DNA of 64,000 nt from Rhizobium sp. RU20A. GTDB lineage: Bacteria > Pseudomonadota > Alphaproteobacteria > Rhizobiales > Rhizobiaceae. The notes below the pieces were generated by a model. The model was given only the letters and a program-made list of their open reading frames with translations, searched no databases and was not told the origin of the DNA. Positions 24,733 to 32,898 of the stretch are shown one piece after another. The position numbers and the translations under genes are program-made. Numbering within the stretch: the stretch's first letter is position 1; the number at the start of each line of letters is the position of its first letter. The stretch covers positions 54,746-118,745 of the forward strand of contig NZ_FTMB01000011.1 of assembly GCF_900155885.1 (NCBI RefSeq). Direction: 5' to 3'.

Positions 24733-25365
24733 GGGCGGGCGCTGGCCGAGGCCTTGCAGGCGGAGGGCCGCGAGCCCGTTTCATCTCTCTCGACGTGTCC
24801 CACCCGAAAAGCTGGGAGGTGGGGTGTCGCGCTGGCCCGGGACTGGAAGGGCCGCATCGACGTGCTTGTCAACAATGCCGGCATCATCAACCGCTCGACG
24901 GTTGCCAATACCGGGCTTGAAACGTGGGAGCGGGTGATGAAGGTGAACCTCACCGGCGCCTTCCTCGGCATCCAGTCGATCGTTCCCATGATGGCGGAAA
25001 CGGGCGGCGGGGCCATCGTCGACATCTCCTCCAACAGCGGCTTTTCCGGCCATTACGACCCGGCTTATACGGCCAGCAAATGGGGCCTGCGGGGCCTGAT
25101 CCGCAGTGCGGCCATGGAGTTTGCGGGACGCAACATCCGTGTGAACGCCGTCTGCCCCGGCCTTGTCGTGACCGGGTTCAAAGCCGCGAGCCCGTATCTG
25201 AAGCCGATGAAGCGTTCCGGTACGCCGGAAGAGATTGCCGAGCTCGTCGCTTTCCTCGCCTCCGATGCGGCCGCCTTCATCACCGGCGAGGATTTCGTCA
25301 TCGACGGCGGCTTCATCACCGGCGCCGCCTATCGCCGCGTGGCGACGGAAACGGGGATCTTCTGA
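24733..25365 (+). pseudogene. Short-chain dehydrogenase/reductase remnant, N-terminus lost and frameshifted
   Basis: The main frame encodes the SDR core with VLVNNAGI, the catalytic serine region IVDISSNSGFSG, YTASK (YxxxK) and a C-terminal GEDFVIDGGFITGAA. The N-terminal TGxxxGIG cofactor loop is absent, because the sequence begins at GRALAEALQAEGREPV. Reading through requires a frame change near 24780 (FISLDVSHPKSWE lies in another frame) and a second near 24823 that restores the frame. A shorter protein could still be made from an internal start, but NAD(P) binding should be lost. FAH and SDR genes often neighbour each other in sugar-acid catabolism, so both are probably remains of one lost operon. 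Confidence 0.75.
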
Positions 25366-25387
25366 AGGGCCAGCGCCTGCATGAGGC

Positions 25388-26296
25388 TCAGGACACCTCG
25401 AACTGGCCGGCGAGCGCACTGGTCAGCTGCGAGGCGAAGCGCGCGGCGGCGACCGGCAGCGTCCGGCCCTTCAACTGGCCAAGATAGAGAATGCCGGCGG
25501 GCACGTCGCGTCCGTCGAGCGGGCGCGAGACCATGCGGCCCGTCGAGGTCTCGTCGGAAAGGCCGATCGGGATCTGGAAGGTGACGATGTTTTCCGCCAC
25601 CGCATGGTTGCGCAGAAACTCGAAATTGTCGGACTGGATGACCGGGTCGAGCCGCACCCCGGCAATGCGCATGGCGATGTCCAGCAGATGGCGCACGCCG
25701 TAGGGCGTGGTCGGCAGCGCAATCGGATAATCGACGCAATCGGACAGCCGCACCGTTGCTTTCGCCGCCAGAGGATGGTCCGGCGCCATCACCACATGCA
25801 CCGGCTGGCGCACCCGGATCAGCGTCATGAAATCGGTGAGGCGCACCGGCTCGAAGACGATGGCGAGATCGGCGCTGTGATCGACGAGGGCATGCTCGGC
25901 CGCCTCCCGGTCGCGCAGGTGCACGCCGAAGGTGACGTTCGGGTGCTCCTTGCGATAGAGCGCGATCTGCTCCGGCAGGAAATAGGGCAACAGCGCCTGG
26001 CTGCAGGCAATCGACACATGGCCGCGCCGCACGCCCGAGAGATCGGCGATCTGCGAGCGCACCCGCTCCATGTCCGAGAGCTGGTTACGGATGTGGTGGA
26101 TGTAGATTTCGCCCGCCGCCGAGAGGCGAACGCCATGCGCCAGCCGCTCGAAGATCGGCACGCCCAGCTCCTCCTCCATCGCCAGAATGCGCCGGTTGAG
26201 CGCCGTCGAGGTGATGGCGAGCGTATCGGCGGCCGCTCGGATCGAGCCCGCCTTCACCACGGCATCGATGTAACGGATGGAGGCGAGATAGCGCAT
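25388..26296 (-). CDS. LysR-family regulator of the biuret operon
   Basis: 302-residue LysR-type activator: N-terminal winged helix (YIDAVVKAGSIRAAADTLAI...RRILAMEEELGVPIFERL), then a ligand-binding domain. The ATG at 26296 (MRYLASIRYID) is used because the family N-terminus begins there and AAAGG lies upstream; open frame extends 25 codons further. It is divergent from the BMP-transporter/biuret hydrolase operon, with 160 bases between the starts, so it probably controls that operon in response to biuret, allophanate or nitrogen status (inference). A matching palindrome lies at 26313-26333. Confidence 0.88.
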   Translation of the reverse strand: MRYLASIRYIDAVVKAGSIRAAADTLAITSTALNRRILAMEEELGVPIFERLAHGVRLSAAGEIYIHHIRNQLSDMERVRSQIADLSGVRRGHVSIACSQALLPYFLPEQIALYRKEHPNVTFGVHLRDREAAEHALVDHSADLAIVFEPVRLTDFMTLIRVRQPVHVVMAPDHPLAAKATVRLSDCVDYPIALPTTPYGVRHLLDIAMRIAGVRLDPVIQSDNFEFLRNHAVAENIVTFQIPIGLSDETSTGRMVSRPLDGRDVPAGILYLGQLKGRTLPVAAARFASQLTSALAGQFEVS

Positions 26297-26312
26297 CGGA
26301 AGCCTTTGTCCG

Positions 26313-26333
26313 CCGCTGCATTTTTTGCAGCGG
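26313..26333. promoter_or_regulatory. LysR-type operator palindrome
   Basis: CCGCTGCA-TTTTT-TGCAGCGG is a perfect inverted repeat with 8-base arms, 17 bases upstream of the LysR start in the divergent promoter region. It includes a T-N11-A arrangement typical of LysR sites. It is the likely autoregulatory or activation site. Confidence 0.6.
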
Positions 26334-26456
26334 GCTGGTCGAAACATAGCACAAGACAGACGCGCGTCCATCTGGATTAGTAATGCCTGAAAGCCGGATG
26401 CGCTGCCGCCTGAACCCTTGGCAGCCCCGGTTCAACGAACAGCGGGGAACGTTCAC

Positions 26457-27581
26457 ATGTCGAAGATCCTGATGCCCAATCGTCGCCAGTTTCTGATGAA
26501 CTCGGCCGGTCTTGCCGGCGCTGCGGCGCTCTCCGGCCTGCTGCCCGCCGGTGCGGCGCGGGCGGCGGGCCTGACGGTCGGCTTCATCTATGTCGGCCCG
26601 AAGGACGATTTCGGCTACAACCAGTCCCATGCCGAGGGGGCTGCGGCGGTCAAGGCCATCGAAGGCGTCACGGTCGTCGAGGAGGAGCAGGTTCCCGAGA
26701 CCGTCGATGTGCAGAAGACCATGGAGAGCATGATCGGCTTCGATGGCGCGACGCTGCTCTTCCCGACGTCCTTCGGTTACTTCGATCCCCATATCCTTGC
26801 CGTCGCGCCCAAGAACCCGAATGTGCGCTTTGAGCATTGCGGCGGCCTCTGGACGCCGGCCAACCCGACCAATGTCGGCTCCTATTTCGGCTATATCGGC
26901 ATGGGCCAGTATCTGAACGGAATCGCCGCCGGCTATGCCACCAAGTCGAAGAAGATCGGCTTCGTCGCCGCCAAGCCCATTCCGCAGGTGCTGCTCAACA
27001 TCAACTCCTTCCTGCTCGGCGCCCGCGCCGTCGATCCGACCATCACCTGCCAGGTGATCTTCACCGGCGAATGGTCGCTGGCGGTCAAGGAGGCGGAAGC
27101 CACCAATGCGCTCGCCGACCAGGGCGTCGACGTCATCACCTGCCATGTGGACGGGCCGAAGGTGGTGATGGAGACGGGTGCGGGCCGCGGCATGTATCTG
27201 TGCGGCTACCACGCCAACCAGAGCGCGCTGGCGCCTGAAAAGTACCTGACGGGCGCGGAGTGGAACTGGGCCAAGGTCTATACGGACATGGTCAAGACCA
27301 CGCTTGCCGGCGGCACCATCGAAAATTTCGTGCGCGGCGGTCTTGCCGACGGGTTCATCAAGATGAGCCCGCTCGGGCCCGCCGTCACGCCGGAGGCACG
27401 TACCCGCTTCGAGGCCGTGCAGGCCGAGATCATGAAGGGCGGTTTTGCCGCCATCAAGGGGCCGCTCAAGGACAACAAGGGCAATGTCGTGGCGACCGAG
27501 GGCCAGTCCTTCGTCGAAACCGACGTGGCGCTGGAGAGCATGGACTACCTCGTGGAAGGCGTCGTCGGCTCCACCTCCTGA
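26457..27581 (+). CDS. BMP-family ABC transporter substrate-binding protein
   Basis: Basic membrane protein/PnrA-type binding protein of 374 residues. A twin-arginine-like or Sec signal is visible at the N-terminus (NRRQFLMNSAGLAGAAALSGLLPAGAARA). The mature part begins AGLTVGFIYVGPKDDFGYNQSHAEG, a BMP hallmark. These proteins usually bind nucleosides; here the adjacent biuret and allophanate hydrolases suggest biuret, triuret or another ureide. ATG 26457 is preferred over an earlier in-frame start with no ribosome site. It is the only binding-protein gene here not followed by a stem-loop. Confidence 0.88.
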   Translation: MSKILMPNRRQFLMNSAGLAGAAALSGLLPAGAARAAGLTVGFIYVGPKDDFGYNQSHAEGAAAVKAIEGVTVVEEEQVPETVDVQKTMESMIGFDGATLLFPTSFGYFDPHILAVAPKNPNVRFEHCGGLWTPANPTNVGSYFGYIGMGQYLNGIAAGYATKSKKIGFVAAKPIPQVLLNINSFLLGARAVDPTITCQVIFTGEWSLAVKEAEATNALADQGVDVITCHVDGPKVVMETGAGRGMYLCGYHANQSALAPEKYLTGAEWNWAKVYTDMVKTTLAGGTIENFVRGGLADGFIKMSPLGPAVTPEARTRFEAVQAEIMKGGFAAIKGPLKDNKGNVVATEGQSFVETDVALESMDYLVEGVVGSTS

Positions 27582-27610
27582 CAGGGGCGCGCGAAGAAGG
27601 AGGCGGGATC

Positions 27611-28720
27611 ATGAGCCTGCATGTCGATGAGATGACCGGGCTTGCCGGGCGGACCGGCTTCCTCACCGAGGCCGGTGCCCGCCGCATCGAGGCGGCGCTC
27701 CTGCCGCTGGCGGCCCTTGTTGCGGGGATGGCCGTCTTCGCACTCTTCCTTGCCTTGCTCGGCAAGTCGCCCGCCGAATTCTACGCGCTCGTCTTCAAGG
27801 CCGGCTTCGGCACGGCCTTTTCCTGGACGAACACGCTGACGCGCGCGGCCCCCCTCCTGCTCGCGGCGCTCTGCGTCGCACTGCCGGCACGGCTCGGCCT
27901 CGTCATCATCGGCGGGGAGGGGGCAATCGTGCTCGGCGGCGTTGCGGCAGGGGCCGTTGCCATGCTGATGCCGGGGCTTCCGGCGAGCGTCGGCATTGCC
28001 TTGATGGCGCTCGCGGGCATGGCGGTGGGCGGCTTCTGGATCGGCGCGGTCGGGGCGCTGCGCCACCTGCGCGGCGTCAACGAGACGATTTCGAGCCTCC
28101 TGATGGCCTATATCGCCATTGCCCTGATGAACCACCTGATCGAAGGGCCACTGCGCGACCCCGCCAGCCTCAACAAGCCCTCCACCGCGCCCCTTCCCGA
28201 GGCCTGGCGCATCGGCGAGATGCCGGGGATCGGCGTGCACTGGGGCCTTGCCTTCGGCATTCTCGCCTGCATCCTCGCCTTCGTTCTGATCGAACGCACC
28301 ACGGTCGGCTTTGCGGCCCGAATCGTCGGCGGCAATGTGCGCGCCGCCGAGATCCAGGGGCTGCCGGCCGGCACGCTCGCCATCGGCTTCACGGCGCTCG
28401 GCGGGGCCTTTGCGGGCCTTGCCGGCATGGTCGAGGTCGCGGCGATCCACGGCTCGGCCAATGCCTCGCTCGCCGCCGGCTATGGCTATACGGGCATTCT
28501 CATCGCGTTCCTTGCCCGCCACAACGGGCTCGCCATCATCCCCGCCGCCATCCTTTTTGCCGGCATCGAGGCCTCGAGCGGGCTGGTGCAGCGGCGCATG
28601 GACCTGCCGGATGCGACGGTGCTGGTGCTGGAGGGCATGGTGTTCATCGCCATCCTCCTGTCCGACACGCTGCAGGGCCGCATCCGGTTCCTCGCATTCC
28701 TCGAGAGGAGACTCAGATGA
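27611..28720 (+). CDS. ABC transporter permease (BMP-type system, first)
   Basis: Inner-membrane permease of 369 residues with around nine hydrophobic segments, of the branched-chain amino acid/nucleoside type (BPD_transp_2). Conserved family segments include LGLVIIGGEGAIVLGGVAAG and GVNETISSLLMAYIA. ATG 27611 is preceded by GAGGCGGG. The stop overlaps the start of the second permease (ATGA), so the two are coupled. Confidence 0.9.
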   Translation: MSLHVDEMTGLAGRTGFLTEAGARRIEAALLPLAALVAGMAVFALFLALLGKSPAEFYALVFKAGFGTAFSWTNTLTRAAPLLLAALCVALPARLGLVIIGGEGAIVLGGVAAGAVAMLMPGLPASVGIALMALAGMAVGGFWIGAVGALRHLRGVNETISSLLMAYIAIALMNHLIEGPLRDPASLNKPSTAPLPEAWRIGEMPGIGVHWGLAFGILACILAFVLIERTTVGFAARIVGGNVRAAEIQGLPAGTLAIGFTALGGAFAGLAGMVEVAAIHGSANASLAAGYGYTGILIAFLARHNGLAIIPAAILFAGIEASSGLVQRRMDLPDATVLVLEGMVFIAILLSDTLQGRIRFLAFLERRLR

Positions 28721-29640
28721 GCGACGATATCGGTCTGTGGGGCGTGCCCCTTGCCATCCTCGGCGGTGCGATCCGCGTCTCCACCCCCTTCATCTTCGTC
28801 TCCATCGGCGAATGCCTGACGGAACGCTCCGGCCGCATCAATCTCGGGCTGGAAGGCACGCTGGTTTTCGGCGCCATGAGCGGCTATGCGGTGGCCTATC
28901 ACACCGGCTCGCCCTGGCTCGGCACGCTGGCGGCGGCGTTTGCCGGCCTGCTCTTCGGCCTGCTGCATGGCTGGATCTGCCGTCTGCCGCGCGTCAACGA
29001 CATCGCCATCGGCATCGCCCTGATGATCTTCGGCACGGGGCTCGCCTTCTTCTTCGGCAAGCCCTACGTGCAGCCCGTCGCGCCGGACCTGCCGGCCATT
29101 CCGCTCGGCTTCTGGTCCAGCCTGCCGCAGGTGCAGGCAGCGCTTAACGTCAATGTGCTTTTCCTCGCCGGCATCGTGCTGGCCTTCGCCACCGCCTGGA
29201 TGCTGAAGAACACCCGCGTCGGCCTGACGATCCGGGTCGCCGGCGACAGCGCGGATGCGGCCCGCGCGCTCGGCATCGACGTCAACCGCGTCCGGCTCTG
29301 GAGCACGGCGGCGGGCGGGGCGCTCGCCGGCGTCGGCGGGGCCTATCTCTCCCTCTATTATCCCGGCAGCTGGAACGAGGGCATTTCCTCCGGCCAGGGC
29401 CTGATGGCGGTGGCGCTGGTGATCTTCGCGCGCTGGAACCCGGTCAACTGCCTCTATGCCTCGCTGCTCTTCGGCGGCGCGGGCGCCCTCGGCCCGGCGC
29501 TGCAGTCGGTTGGCGTCACCAGCGGCTACTACCTCTTCTACGCCGCGCCATACGTCCTCACCCTCGGGCTGCTGGTGGCGACGAGCTCGCGCAGCCGCGC
29601 CATGCCGTCCGCTCCCGGCGAACTCAGCATCGTCAAGTGA
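28717..29640 (+). CDS. ABC transporter permease (BMP-type system, second)
   Basis: Inner-membrane permease of 307 residues, BPD_transp_2 family, with about eight hydrophobic segments. It contains the family blocks [20 protein letters not shown] and [19 protein letters not shown]. The start overlaps the previous stop by four bases. With the first permease it forms the membrane channel for the ligand of the BMP-type binding protein. Confidence 0.9.
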   Translation: MSDDIGLWGVPLAILGGAIRVSTPFIFVSIGECLTERSGRINLGLEGTLVFGAMSGYAVAYHTGSPWLGTLAAAFAGLLFGLLHGWICRLPRVNDIAIGIALMIFGTGLAFFFGKPYVQPVAPDLPAIPLGFWSSLPQVQAALNVNVLFLAGIVLAFATAWMLKNTRVGLTIRVAGDSADAARALGIDVNRVRLWSTAAGGALAGVGGAYLSLYYPGSWNEGISSGQGLMAVALVIFARWNPVNCLYASLLFGGAGALGPALQSVGVTSGYYLFYAAPYVLTLGLLVATSSRSRAMPSAPGELSIVK

Positions 29641-29678
29641 ACAGCGCCGCGCGAGCGGCAAGCAATGGAGACCCCGCG

Positions 29679-30356
29679 ATGACCACCGTTCAGGCCGATC
29701 CCTATCTCTGGCCGTATAATGGCGACCTGAGGCCGGAGAACACGGCGCTCATCATCATCGACATGCAGACGGATTTCTGCGGGCCGGGTGGCTATGTCGA
29801 CACGATGGGCTACGACATCGGGCTGACCCGCGCGCCGATCGAGCCGATCAAGGCGGTGCTCGGCGCCATGCGCGCCAAGGGCTACCACATCATCCACACC
29901 CGCGAGGGCCACCGTCCCGATCTGTCCGACCTGCCGCCCAACAAGCGCTGGCGCTCGCAGCAGATCGGCGCGGGTATCGGCGATGCCGGTCCTTGCGGGC
30001 GCATTCTGGTGCGCGGCGAGCCGGGCTGGGAGATCATCGACGAGCTGAAGCCGCTCGCGGGTGAACCCATCATTGACAAGCCCGGCAAGGGCTCCTTCTG
30101 CGCCACGGACCTCGAACTCCTCCTGCGCACCCGCGGCATCGAGAACATCGTGCTCTCCGGCATCACCACCGATGTCTGCGTCCACACCACCATGCGCGAG
30201 GCCAACGACCGCGGCTTCGAATGCCTGCTCCTGGAAGATTGCTGCGCGGCGACCGATCCCGGCAACCACGCCGCCGCGATCAAGATGGTGAAGATGCAGG
30301 GCGGCGTCTTCGGCTCGGTCTCCGATAGCGCAAAGTTCATCGAGGCCCTGTCATGA
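29679..30356 (+). CDS. biuH: Biuret hydrolase (isochorismatase-like cysteine hydrolase)
   Basis: 225-residue cytoplasmic amidohydrolase expected to convert biuret to allophanate and ammonia (EC 3.5.1.84). The sequence closely follows, from memory, the characterised Rhizobium leguminosarum Biu[39 protein letters not shown] and [17 protein letters not shown]. Triad positions are Asp28 (IIIDMQTDF), Lys134 ([10 protein letters not shown]) and Cys167 (TTDVC). These keep the spacing of the published Asp36/Lys142/Cys175, all shifted by eight. ATG 29679 follows GGAG by 8 bases. It overlaps the transporter ATPase by four bases and lies upstream of allophanate hydrolase, completing the pathway. Confidence 0.88.
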   Translation: MTTVQADPYLWPYNGDLRPENTALIIIDMQTDFCGPGGYVDTMGYDIGLTRAPIEPIKAVLGAMRAKGYHIIHTREGHRPDLSDLPPNKRWRSQQIGAGIGDAGPCGRILVRGEPGWEIIDELKPLAGEPIIDKPGKGSFCATDLELLLRTRGIENIVLSGITTDVCVHTTMREANDRGFECLLLEDCCAATDPGNHAAAIKMVKMQGGVFGSVSDSAKFIEALS

Positions 30357-31891
30357 GGGTCCCGGCCGAGCACCATCAGATCCCCCCGCGCGCCATCGGC
30401 GTGGAAACGATCGGCATGACCATGCGCTTCGGCGCGTTCACGGCGCTGAACGACGTGTCGCTGAAGATCGAGGCCGGCGCCTTCCATGTGCTGCTCGGCG
30501 AAAACGGTGCGGGCAAATCGACGCTCGTCAAATGCATGATGGGCTTTTACCGCCCGACCGCGGGCCAGATGGCGGTGGAGGGTCGCGAGGTGGAGGTGCC
30601 GGACCCGCGCGCCGCGCATGATCTCGGGCTTGGCATGGTCTATCAGCATTTCACGCTGGTGCCCTCTCTGACGGCGGCGGAGAACCTCGTCATCAGCCGC
30701 GCCGACGTTCCGGCCCGCATCGACTGGAAGAGCGAGCGCGCCGCGCTTGCCGCCTTCATGGAGACGATGCCCTTTTCCGTGCCGCTGGACGTGCCGGTCG
30801 GCCGGCTCGCGGCCGGCGAGAAACAGAAGCTGGAACTCCTGAAGCAGCTCTATCTCGGTCGCCGCTTCCTCATCCTCGACGAACCGACCTCGGTGCTGAC
30901 CCCGGCCGAAGCCGACGAACTGCTCGGCATGGTGCGGGGCCTGACCACGGCCGGCGAACTCACCTGCCTGATGATCTCCCACAAATTCCGCGAGGTGACC
31001 GCCTTTGCCGATGCTGTCTCGGTCCTCAGGCGCGGCGAGCATGTCGGTGGCGGGAAGGTGGCGGATCTTTCGACGGCCGAGATGGCGGCGATGATGATCG
31101 GCGAGAAGGAGTTGGTGCGCCCGGCCGCCCGCGTGGCGATGAACGGCGCGCCGGTGCTGACCGTGACGGCAGCAAAGGCGCCGGATCGTTCGGGGTTGAA
31201 GACCATCGCCATCGACGATCTCCATGTGCGTGCCGGTGAAGTGGTCGGCATCGCCGGCATTTCCGGCAACGGGCAGATGGAGCTGATGGAAATCCTCTCC
31301 GGCCAGCGGCCGCTGGCGGCGGGCGACGTTCAGGTGTGCGGCACGCCGTTCCGCGCCACGCGCGGCGAGATGCGGGCGCTGAACGTGCGTACCCTGCCGG
31401 AGGAGCCGCTGCGCAATGCCTGCGCGCCGAAAATGAGCGTTGCGGAAAACATCTTCTTCCGCGATTTCGATTTTGCCGGGGGCAAGGGCAAATTCTGGCT
31501 GGATCGGCGCCGCATGGCCGCGCTTGCCGCGCGCCTGATCGGCGAATACAAGGTCAAGACCGCTTCGCCCGATACGCCGATCGCGGCCCTTTCCGGCGGC
31601 AATGTGCAGCGCGCCGTTCTGGCCCGCGAACTCAGCGGCAAGGTGGATCTGCTGCTGATCGCCAATCCCTGTTTCGGCCTCGATTTCTCCGCCGTCGCGG
31701 AAATCCGCGCCCGCATCATGGCGGCGCGCAATCAGGGCGCGGCCGTGCTTTTGATCAGCGAGGACCTCGACGAAATTCTCGAACTCTCCGACCGCATCCT
31801 CGTCATGTCCGACGGCGCCATCGTCTTCGAGACGCCGGCGGCTGGCGCGGATATCGGGGAGATCGGCAAACACATGGCAGGACATCACTGA
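30353..31891 (+). CDS. ABC transporter ATP-binding protein, two ABC domains (BMP-type system)
   Basis: 512-residue ATPase with two nucleotide-binding domains, the usual form for BMP/nucleoside and ribose-like importers. Domain 1 has Walker [10 protein letters not shown] and Walker [16 protein letters not shown], with a degenerate signature around LAAGEKQK. Domain 2 begins near residue 260 ([19 protein letters not shown]) with signature LSGGNVQR. The domain 2 Walker A is altered (ISGNGQ) and its Walker B reads [12 protein letters not shown], so it is probably catalytically weak; such asymmetry is common in this family. Overlaps biuH by four bases and the next hydrolase by one. Confidence 0.9.
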   Translation: MRVPAEHHQIPPRAIGVETIGMTMRFGAFTALNDVSLKIEAGAFHVLLGENGAGKSTLVKCMMGFYRPTAGQMAVEGREVEVPDPRAAHDLGLGMVYQHFTLVPSLTAAENLVISRADVPARIDWKSERAALAAFMETMPFSVPLDVPVGRLAAGEKQKLELLKQLYLGRRFLILDEPTSVLTPAEADELLGMVRGLTTAGELTCLMISHKFREVTAFADAVSVLRRGEHVGGGKVADLSTAEMAAMMIGEKELVRPAARVAMNGAPVLTVTAAKAPDRSGLKTIAIDDLHVRAGEVVGIAGISGNGQMELMEILSGQRPLAAGDVQVCGTPFRATRGEMRALNVRTLPEEPLRNACAPKMSVAENIFFRDFDFAGGKGKFWLDRRRMAALAARLIGEYKVKTASPDTPIAALSGGNVQRAVLARELSGKVDLLLIANPCFGLDFSAVAEIRARIMAARNQGAAVLLISEDLDEILELSDRILVMSDGAIVFETPAAGADIGEIGKHMAGHH

Positions 31892-32556
31892 TGGGGATCA
31901 TCAAGGCCCGACCCTTCGACGTCACGCTCGTGCCGGACAAGACCGCGCTCGTCGTCATCGACATGCAGCGCGATTTCATCGAGCCGGGCGGTTTTGGCGC
32001 AACGCTCGGCAATGACGTGACGCTGCTGCAGGCGATCATTCCGGCGACGGCGCGGCTCATCGACGGCTTCCGCCGCGCCGGTCTTCCCGTCATTCACACG
32101 CGCGAATGCCATGCGCCCGACCTTTCGGACTGCCCGCCCGCCAAGCTCACGCGCGGCAAGCCGTCGCTGCGCATCGGCGATCCCGGCCCGATGGGACGCA
32201 TCCTGATCGCAGGCGAGGCGGGAGCCGACATCGTCGCGGCGCTTTATCCGCTGCCCGGCGAGACGGTGATCGACAAGCCGGGGAAGGGCGCCTTCTATGC
32301 GACCCCGCTTGGCGACATCCTCAAGGCTAAGGGAATCGCGCAACTCGTCTTTGCCGGCGTGACGACGGAGGTCTGCGTGCAGACCACCATGCGCGAGGCG
32401 AACGACCGGGGCTACGAGTGCCTGCTCGCGACCGATGCCACCGAAAGCTATTTCCCCGACTTCAAGAAGGCCGCGATCGACATGATAACCGCGCAGGGCG
32501 CGATCGTCGGCTGGGCGGCCACCGTGGACGAGATCGTGGAGGCCCTTGATGCGTGA
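31891..32556 (+). CDS. Second isochorismatase-like cysteine hydrolase (possible triuret hydrolase)
   Basis: 221-residue paralogue of the biuret hydrolase encoded by the same operon. The triad is intact: Asp24 (VVIDMQRDF), Lys129 ([10 protein letters not shown]) and Cys162 (TTEVC). It shares [23 protein letters not shown] and [15 protein letters not shown] with BiuH, yet lacks the BiuH N-terminal PYLWPYNG stretch and differs in residues lining the pocket. Triuret hydrolases (TrtA) belong to this family and convert triuret to carboxybiuret, which decays to biuret, so a triuret role would feed the neighbouring enzyme. Other ureide or carbamoyl amides are possible. Confidence 0.8.
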   Translation: MGIIKARPFDVTLVPDKTALVVIDMQRDFIEPGGFGATLGNDVTLLQAIIPATARLIDGFRRAGLPVIHTRECHAPDLSDCPPAKLTRGKPSLRIGDPGPMGRILIAGEAGADIVAALYPLPGETVIDKPGKGAFYATPLGDILKAKGIAQLVFAGVTTEVCVQTTMREANDRGYECLLATDATESYFPDFKKAAIDMITAQGAIVGWAATVDEIVEALDA

Positions 32557-32881
32557 GACCCTGCATATGGCGCAATTCCTGGCAAACCGCTGGAAGGAAG
32601 CCCCCTTCGAACATTTTCGCGACGGCGTCGAAATCTGCCGCCTCGTCACGGGCGAGCCCGAGGTGGCGTTGCTGCGCTACGCGCCGGGCGCCAGCGTGCC
32701 GCAGCACCGGCATACGGGGCTCGAAACCATTCTCGTGCTGGAAGGCTCGCAGAGCGACGAGAACGGCCACTACGGCGCCGGCTCGCTCGTCGCCAATCCG
32801 GAGGGAACGGTGCATTCGGTCTCGTCCGAGGAGGGCTGCGTCGTGCTGATCCAGTGGACGAAACCGGTCGAAATTCTCTGA
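32549..32881 (+). CDS. Small cupin-domain protein
   Basis: 110-residue single-cupin protein resembling the cupin half of ChrR-like anti-sigma factors. The metal-site pattern [19 protein letters not shown] and a later VHSVSSEEG are visible; His residues in HRHTG and His in TVHSV could bind a metal. It overlaps the previous hydrolase by eight bases, with GTGGAGG 6 bases before the ATG. Function in the biuret operon is unknown; ligand sensing or a minor enzymatic step are both possible. Confidence 0.75.
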   Translation: MRETLHMAQFLANRWKEAPFEHFRDGVEICRLVTGEPEVALLRYAPGASVPQHRHTGLETILVLEGSQSDENGHYGAGSLVANPEGTVHSVSSEEGCVVLIQWTKPVEIL

Positions 32882-32898
32882 TATCCGAAAGTGCCGTC

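Noticed and set aside
26429..26450. Possible sigma-54 promoter before the biuret operon (TTGGCAGCCCCGGTTCA)
   Set aside because: After GG and ten bases the next pair is TC, not the required GC, so the -12 element is missing.
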